64,000 nucleotides of DNA, from contig NC_077231.1 of assembly GCF_027887165.1 (NCBI RefSeq), positions 124,448,194 to 124,512,193 of the forward strand, read 5' to 3'. The position numbers were made by a program, and so were the translations under genes. Of this stretch, positions 48,003-64,000 are shown piece by piece (position 1 is the stretch's first letter; the number at the start of each line of letters is the position of its first letter). This DNA is from Monodelphis domestica. Taxonomy: Eukaryota; Chordata; Mammalia; Didelphimorphia; Didelphidae. Below the pieces are notes generated by a model. The model was not told where the DNA came from, did no database searches, and worked only from the letters and a program-made list of their open reading frames with translations.

Positions 48003-48868
48003 ATAAGAGAAATGCAAATCAAAACAACTCTGAGGTACCACCTCACACTTAGCAAATTGGCCAATATGACAGCAAAGAAAGTAATAAATGTTGGAAGGAA
48101 TGTGGCAAAATTGGGACACTAATACATTGCTGGTGGAGTTGTAAATTGATCCAATCATTCTGGAGGGCAATTTGGAACTATGCCTAAAGGGCTTTAAAAG
48201 AATGCCTGCCCTTTGATCCAATAGGTTTGTACTCTAAAGAGATAATAACAAAAAAAAATTTGTACAAAAATATCCATCACCAAGCTCTTTGTCGGCAAAA
48301 TTTGGAAAATGAAAGGGTGTTCCTCAATTGGAGAATGGCTGAACAAATTGTGGTATCTGTTGGTGATGGAATACTATTATGCTGAAAAAAATAAACTGGA
48401 AGAACTCCATATGAACTGGAACAAACTCCAGGAATTGATGCAGAGTGAAAGGAGCAGAACCAGGAGAACATTGTACACAGAGAGTGATTCACTCTGACAC
48501 AATCGAATGTAATGGACTTCTCTACTAGCAGCAATGCAATGATCCAGGACAATTCTGAGGAACTTATGAGAAGTGATACTGTCCACATCCAGAAAAAGAA
48601 CTGTAGAAGTAGAAACACAGAAAAAAACAAAACAACTGTTTGATCACATGGGTTGATGGGGATATGATTGGGGATGTAGTCTCTAAGTGATAACCTTAAT
48701 GCAAATATTTATAATATGCAAATAGGTCTTGATGTACGACACATGTAAAACCCAGTGGAATTGCTCATTGGCTTGGGGGGGAGGAGGGGAGAGAAAGAAT
48801 ATGAATCATGTAACCATGGAAAAATAGTCTAAATTGATTAATTAAATAAATTTTTTCAATTAAAAAAA
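48003..48868 (+). mobile_element. L1 3' end, sense, 5' truncated
   Basis: Starts in ORF2 at AGAGAAATGCAAATCAAAAC and runs through the ORF2 end (LNKLWYLLVMEYYYAEKNK, SERSRTRRTLYTE) and 3' UTR to an A-rich tail. About 866 bp; several breaks. Confidence 0.92.
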
Positions 48869-49959
48869 TGTGACCTGGAAACTGCTTCAACTTATCTTCC
48901 CAGGATCTAGACCACCATATAACCTCCTGGCTATCTCCTAACTATTCTACCCCTAAGACCATCATCCTCATTCCCCAATATAACCATAACCTTGGACTCA
49001 GACTCTGGATTCTCTACCTCTGAAAGAGGAACTTTCCCCTAATGTTCTCCATACCACTTCCCTGTCATCAGCACATCATGCCAACAGATACAACTTCCCC
49101 TCCCTCAATCTAGCTCCATTTTATGAATTGACTTTTCCCATTAAAATGACATTAATTTGAAGTTAAAAAAAAGTCTTACTTGTTTATATTTATATTCTCA
49201 TTGCTTATCACAGTGCCTGACATAAATAAAGTAAATTAATTGTCAATAAATAAATTATCAATCTATTTAATCTATCTATTTATCTATCTATCTATCTATC
49301 CACCCATCTATCAGTCTACTTCTATCTACCCATACATCAGGGGTATATGGGATGTTCAGGGAGGACTAGCACCTATGGTTGAGGGCTTGCTGAGCCCTTT
49401 TCAGGGGTATTCATCTACCCTTTGGTGTCCATCTCTCACCCAGCTCTCACCTGTGAATCCAAGAAGCTGGAGTATGCATAGCCTCCACACCTCAATATAC
49501 CTTCTTGGCAGATGAGATAAACTAGATGGAGGGTAGGTAGCACAAGTGTTATTACCTTCCATTTTCCAAATGAGGAAAATAAGGTTCTGAAAGTTTAAGT
49601 TACTTGCCCTTGTTATATTTAGGTTTCTTTTCATTAAGTCCAGTGTTTTCACCAACAGGTTACACTGGTTCTGATTTTAATTAACAGGTGAGCCCCTATA
49701 CACACTTTACCAATCTCCTCTAGTTCCATGTAGAGATCCATTTTTCATCCACCAAGACTGAACACACCAGGATTATCAGTTTTCTAATTCCCCACTCCAC
49801 AAAGGACTTGATCCTCTACCCAATTACCAAATTCATCATATCACTCAACCTCTCCAGATCTCAGGTTCCTTACTCATAAAGTGAGGAAATTGGGCTACAT
49901 GGCCTCAAAGGGACTGTGATCCTAAGAGCCTGATTTAATGGCAAGTGCTAATATATTCT
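48869..49959. other. Intergenic DNA with a (TATC)n repeat and a MIR trace
   Basis: (TATC) units at 49263-49302; a MIR-type fragment at about 49830-49925 (+). No gene. Confidence 0.5.
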
Positions 49960-50208
49960 TGGGACAGGTAGATGGCACAGAGGACAGAGCTCTGGGCATA
50001 GAGTCAGGAAGATATATCTCCCTGAGTTCAAATCTGGCATCAGGCAACTTACTAGTTGTATGACCCTTGGCAAGTCACTTAACCTTGTTTGCCTTAGTTC
50101 TCTTATATGAAAAATGGTTTGGAGAAGGAAATGGAAAGCCATCTCATTTTCTCTATCAAGAAAACCCCAAAAGGAGTCACAAAGAGTTAGACACAACTGA
50201 AAAGCAAT
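49960..50208 (+). mobile_element. MAR1-type SINE, sense
   Basis: GGGACAGGTAGATGGCACAG head; CAAAGAGTTAGACACAACTG end. Confidence 0.85.
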
Positions 50209-50574
50209 AAATTATATTCCTAGTAAGTTCCCAGTACCAAGTATAAGATCTTATATGTAGTAAAGAATTGATAAATGTTTGTTTAACTTAATTGAATCCT
50301 ATCACTGATCTCTCAGCCACCTCTTTCAGTTTCACCCAGATCCAAGGCACCAGCAGTTTCCTTTAATAGTCATTGTGGTGCAATTCTCTTGTTCCCAGTT
50401 ATAGCAGAGACTTAAGTTCATCTAATTTCCATTCCTAATCTTAAGATTATCACTCAATTAGCTCTGCTAAGTCTGGATCTTTGTCTCCTCAGGTATTGCC
50501 CAATTTCAGGAAAATTTTGATTCAACAAAATCAGAAAATGTTTATTCAGTGCCTACAATATGTAAGATGTTGCA

Positions 50575-50670
50575 ATATATCTTAATAATACAGATTAAAT
50601 TTAACAGTGAGCTGTATTTGGCTTGTTTCCATAGAGAGCCAATTGTTACATATTTATCAGCATACCCCTG
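50575..50670 (+). mobile_element. hAT-type element, 3' fragment
   Basis: CAGATTAAATTTAACAGTG, AGAGAGCCAATTGTTACATA and the end CAGCATACCCCTG match the 3' part of the 44817-45061 element. Confidence 0.65.
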
Positions 50671-52382
50671 GTAGAGTCCATTGGGGTTAGTAACTTTTCA
50701 CACAGTTAGTAAGTATATGAGGTCAGATTTGAACCCTCTTCCTGACTCTAGCTCCTATGTTCTATCCACACTACCATGATTCTCTTGTTGGCTCCTTGTG
50801 AATAAATAAATTCCAATAGTAATTGAATAAATAAAATGCCAATCCCATGCCACTTGGTCCTTTCAGCTTCTATAAACCACATATTCTCCTTGCTCCTAAA
50901 TAGTGAATTTTAAGGTAAGTCATCATAAAAAGTTAAGAGCCCTCAACTTAGCTAATGGACAGAACTAAGTCTGTGAAACTAAAGAGAAGGTAGAAAATCT
51001 AGTTCAATGCTTCTCTCGTCTACCTAGATGTCTAGCCTAACACTAACTACATGATAAAGACTTTCTCATGATTTAAAGTCCAGGATGTCAAACACTCCCT
51101 GGAGTCAAAATCAGATTAAAATGTGTAACTCCTGTCCCAAGGCCAAGTGATATGGGATTCTCTCCTTATTGATGGAGATGAATGCCTTGCTCCATGCAAG
51201 GGGTGAGGCAGAGTTGGGGAGAAGTGAAAGAAGGTCAAGTTTTTACCAGTTTCCTTCCAGTCTCCTTTGGGGACTCATTAAGATTTGAGTCTTCTTTGTT
51301 TGTGATGTTGAGTTCCTTTGGGTATTTCTGGCTTCCAGCTTTAAGGGAGAAGACAGAAGAAGCCAAGTCTAACTGAAGGAAAAGACTCTGGGAAGATATG
51401 AATGGAGATGACAGGTTTCATTATGTCCTTGTTCCCAGATTACTACTTTAGAGACCATTGGGTGAGATCCAAAAACATCCTTCATTGAATTGAGTTACCT
51501 CATTCTCAGTGAAAGAATTCCTTCACTCTGCATTGTCTAGTGCATAATTGTCCTCTGTATACCTTCTTTGATTTGTTTTACTATGATTTGGATAAATGAG
51601 TTTCATTGGTATTCTCTCTATGTGTTCATTGTGGGACAGGTATTAGGTGAAAAAGTGATGAAGCCTTGGATATTGAGCATAGGGTTCCTTTTCCCCACAA
51701 AATAACAAATTGATCAGAAATTAGATGGAACTCAATCACATCCCCTGGACAAACAATATTTAAGAGAGCATATAGATCTACTTCTACCCTTGTACTCCCC
51801 CTGTTGGAGAACAGTGGTGACTTGCAGCTCCAACCTCCTGTTTTCCCTGGCAAGAAGTCCCATTTGAAGAAGGATAAGGAGAGGAGAGGCTAGAGATGTC
51901 TGCTCTACTTCCCTTCTAACTACAGTGACAACCACATGCCACAGGTGGATCTCATTCCATGTGTATGTTCCTTTCTCCTTTCTTCTGTTCCTTTCATATA
52001 GGGCTCTATTTTGCAACAAATATAATTAGGAAACATTTCACAAAATAAATGAACATTCAGCAGAACATAAATAATGTTCATATAACTTTTTCTGAATCAA
52101 CATGCTACCTGGAGCTATCTGTAAGATATTTTAGTGGAATCTGTTTCTAGTTGAGTTCGAAACCACTGGTTTAAAGCTGGATATCTTGTTAAGAAAAATT
52201 TTATTTCCTAGGAATTCATTAGTTGGGGGTCTCATTGTATGGTGATGATTTCGAATCCTGACTTCCAAAATACAATTTGATTCAGCATTTTTTGAAGACT
52301 AAAGCCATTTAAAAGTCCTCTACCAGAAATTTACTTGGATAAATTAGAGGAAGTACCAAGTGCATCCCATACATAAAAATAC
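50671..52382. other. DNA 3' of AICDA, no gene or repeat recognised
   Basis: About 1.7 kb with little repeat content, unlike the DNA to its left. Could hold AICDA control elements or a longer 3' UTR; nothing specific seen. Confidence 0.35.
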
Positions 52383-52388
52383 TTTATT
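52383..52388 (-). terminator. AICDA: AICDA poly(A) signal
   Basis: Canonical AATAAA on the - strand, followed by GTATTTTTATGTATGGG, a plausible GT-rich cleavage element. Confidence 0.65.
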
Positions 52389-52442
52389 TACAAACACAAA
52401 CACATGAATCAGACAAAGCTAAAATACAGCACTGCACAGATA

Positions 52443-52450
52443 TTAATGCT
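52443..52450 (-). promoter_or_regulatory. miR-155 8-mer target site in AICDA 3' UTR
   Basis: The - strand reads AGCATTAA, the full 8-mer complement of the miR-155-5p seed, about 55 nt before the poly(A) signal. In mouse a miR-155 site in the Aicda 3' UTR is known to limit AID levels. Being in the transcribed strand and in a T/A-rich, accessible context supports function here. Confidence 0.75.
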
Positions 52451-53088
52451 TTTTTTATAAAAAGTTTTAAAAATAAAATAAAAGAAGAAGATTTAAAAGT
52501 TAGAGCCATTCAACCTTACTCACAGAGATGCTACATAAAACCAGGGTCTGAAAAAGGAGTATCCCTATAGAAAACTGCATTCACTGAAATTTGAATCATG
52601 TTATCCAGGCAAAAGGTTAAAAGAAGCATCAGTGAGTTCACTGAAAATTCAACTGGAACAAATTATGAAAAATGATACTGGCCAGAAGGTCCAGGGTGAA
52701 GGATATTGAAAATGTTCTCATCCCTCATTGCTTCAGCATTTCCCAAAATTCATGTTACCAGAGTGGTAGATTCTTGGTGGGTGAATTCATTCACTAATTC
52801 AAGCATCTTCTAGAGGGAATTGTTGTAAGGAATAGAGTTTGGGGAGAGGGAGAATTGAGGATGAATAGATTTTTCTGGTCCTGAGCAGGAAATATGTGTC
52901 TTCTTTTCTCATGACATCACAAAAGAATTTAAAGTATTTTTTTTCTTGTGAATTCATAAAAACAGAAGGGAAATGAAAGAAGGAAATGGAGGTTAAAAGT
53001 GCCAATTGAGGGATAGAAAGAAGAGGTTGAGGTGGATGGACTCATTGTCTCTAGAGTTATGTCACTCTGTATGATCTTGCAGCTGGTA

Positions 53089-63918
<10,830 letters not shown>

Positions 63919-64000
63919 GACTGATGGGGAATTGGGGGGGTCTTTCTTCGCTCCTTGGACTCGTGGGGCTAGAGGAAATTGTTGCTTCAACCACTGCAGC
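63919..64000 (-). promoter_or_regulatory. AICDA: AICDA 5' UTR, running to the window edge
   Basis: The 82 bp upstream of the AICDA start match the expected length of the human 5' UTR (about 80 nt), so the transcription start and the promoter probably lie at or just outside the window. No upstream ATG is visible on the coding strand. Confidence 0.55.

Larger units (their letters stand above)
52383..53088 (-). promoter_or_regulatory. AICDA: AICDA 3' UTR
   Basis: About 700 bp from the stop to an AATAAA hexamer (52388-52383, - strand) followed by a T/GT-rich stretch. The region is free of the interspersed repeats seen on either side, as expected for a constrained UTR. A further AATAAA at 52205-52200 (- strand) could extend it. 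Confidence 0.7.

Noticed and set aside
15960-52380. A third AID/APOBEC gene or pseudogene between the pair
   Set aside because: No second SWSPC..C or HxE block was found in any frame of the intergenic DNA on reading through it.

Overview
This is vertebrate nuclear DNA from a marsupial, most likely the gray short-tailed opossum Monodelphis domestica. The translated APOBEC1 exons agree with the opossum protein as I remember it. The repeats are also marsupial in character: tRNA-type SINEs with A-rich tails, MAR1/MIR-type CORE-SINEs, young L1s with a marsupial-type 3' end, L2 tails and small hAT elements. No database search was possible, so the species call rests on recognition.

Two intact host genes are present, both AID/APOBEC cytidine deaminases, and they converge. 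APOBEC1 lies on the + strand at 6292-15933 (5 coding exons, 708 nt, 235 aa). AICDA lies on the - strand at 63918-53089 (5 coding exons, 597 nt, 198 aa), with its first coding exon about 80 bp from the window end. All splice junctions could be placed by GT/AG and reading phase. AICDA exons 2, 3 and 4 are 148, 271 and 116 bp, the sizes known for human AICDA. Both enzymes keep the zinc motif (H-x-E ... P-C-x-x-C).

Layout. 1-6180: repeats and unassigned upstream DNA. 6180-15960: APOBEC1, including a 28 bp second exon; its best poly(A) signal overlaps the stop codon. 15960-52380: about 36 kb between the two 3' ends, where I found no host gene. It holds several antisense L1 fragments, an L1 with an inverted 5' part and matching 15 bp flanking repeats (31786-33099), an L1 piece that has the 5' end but no 3' end (19406-20291), L2 tails, hAT copies, SINEs and microsatellites. 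52383-53088: AICDA 3' UTR with an 8-mer miR-155 site just before the poly(A) signal. 53089-64000: AICDA coding exons and introns, the latter with SINEs, hAT copies, a TTAAC repeat and a long purine tract.

How the genes relate: AID deaminates cytosine in immunoglobulin-gene DNA of activated B cells. APOBEC1 edits apolipoprotein B mRNA in gut and can also act on DNA. APOBEC1 is regarded as a duplicate of AICDA, and the close convergent arrangement fits local duplication. I found no third deaminase and no clearly new gene system; the novelty lies in regulatory sites and in the structures of some transposon insertions.
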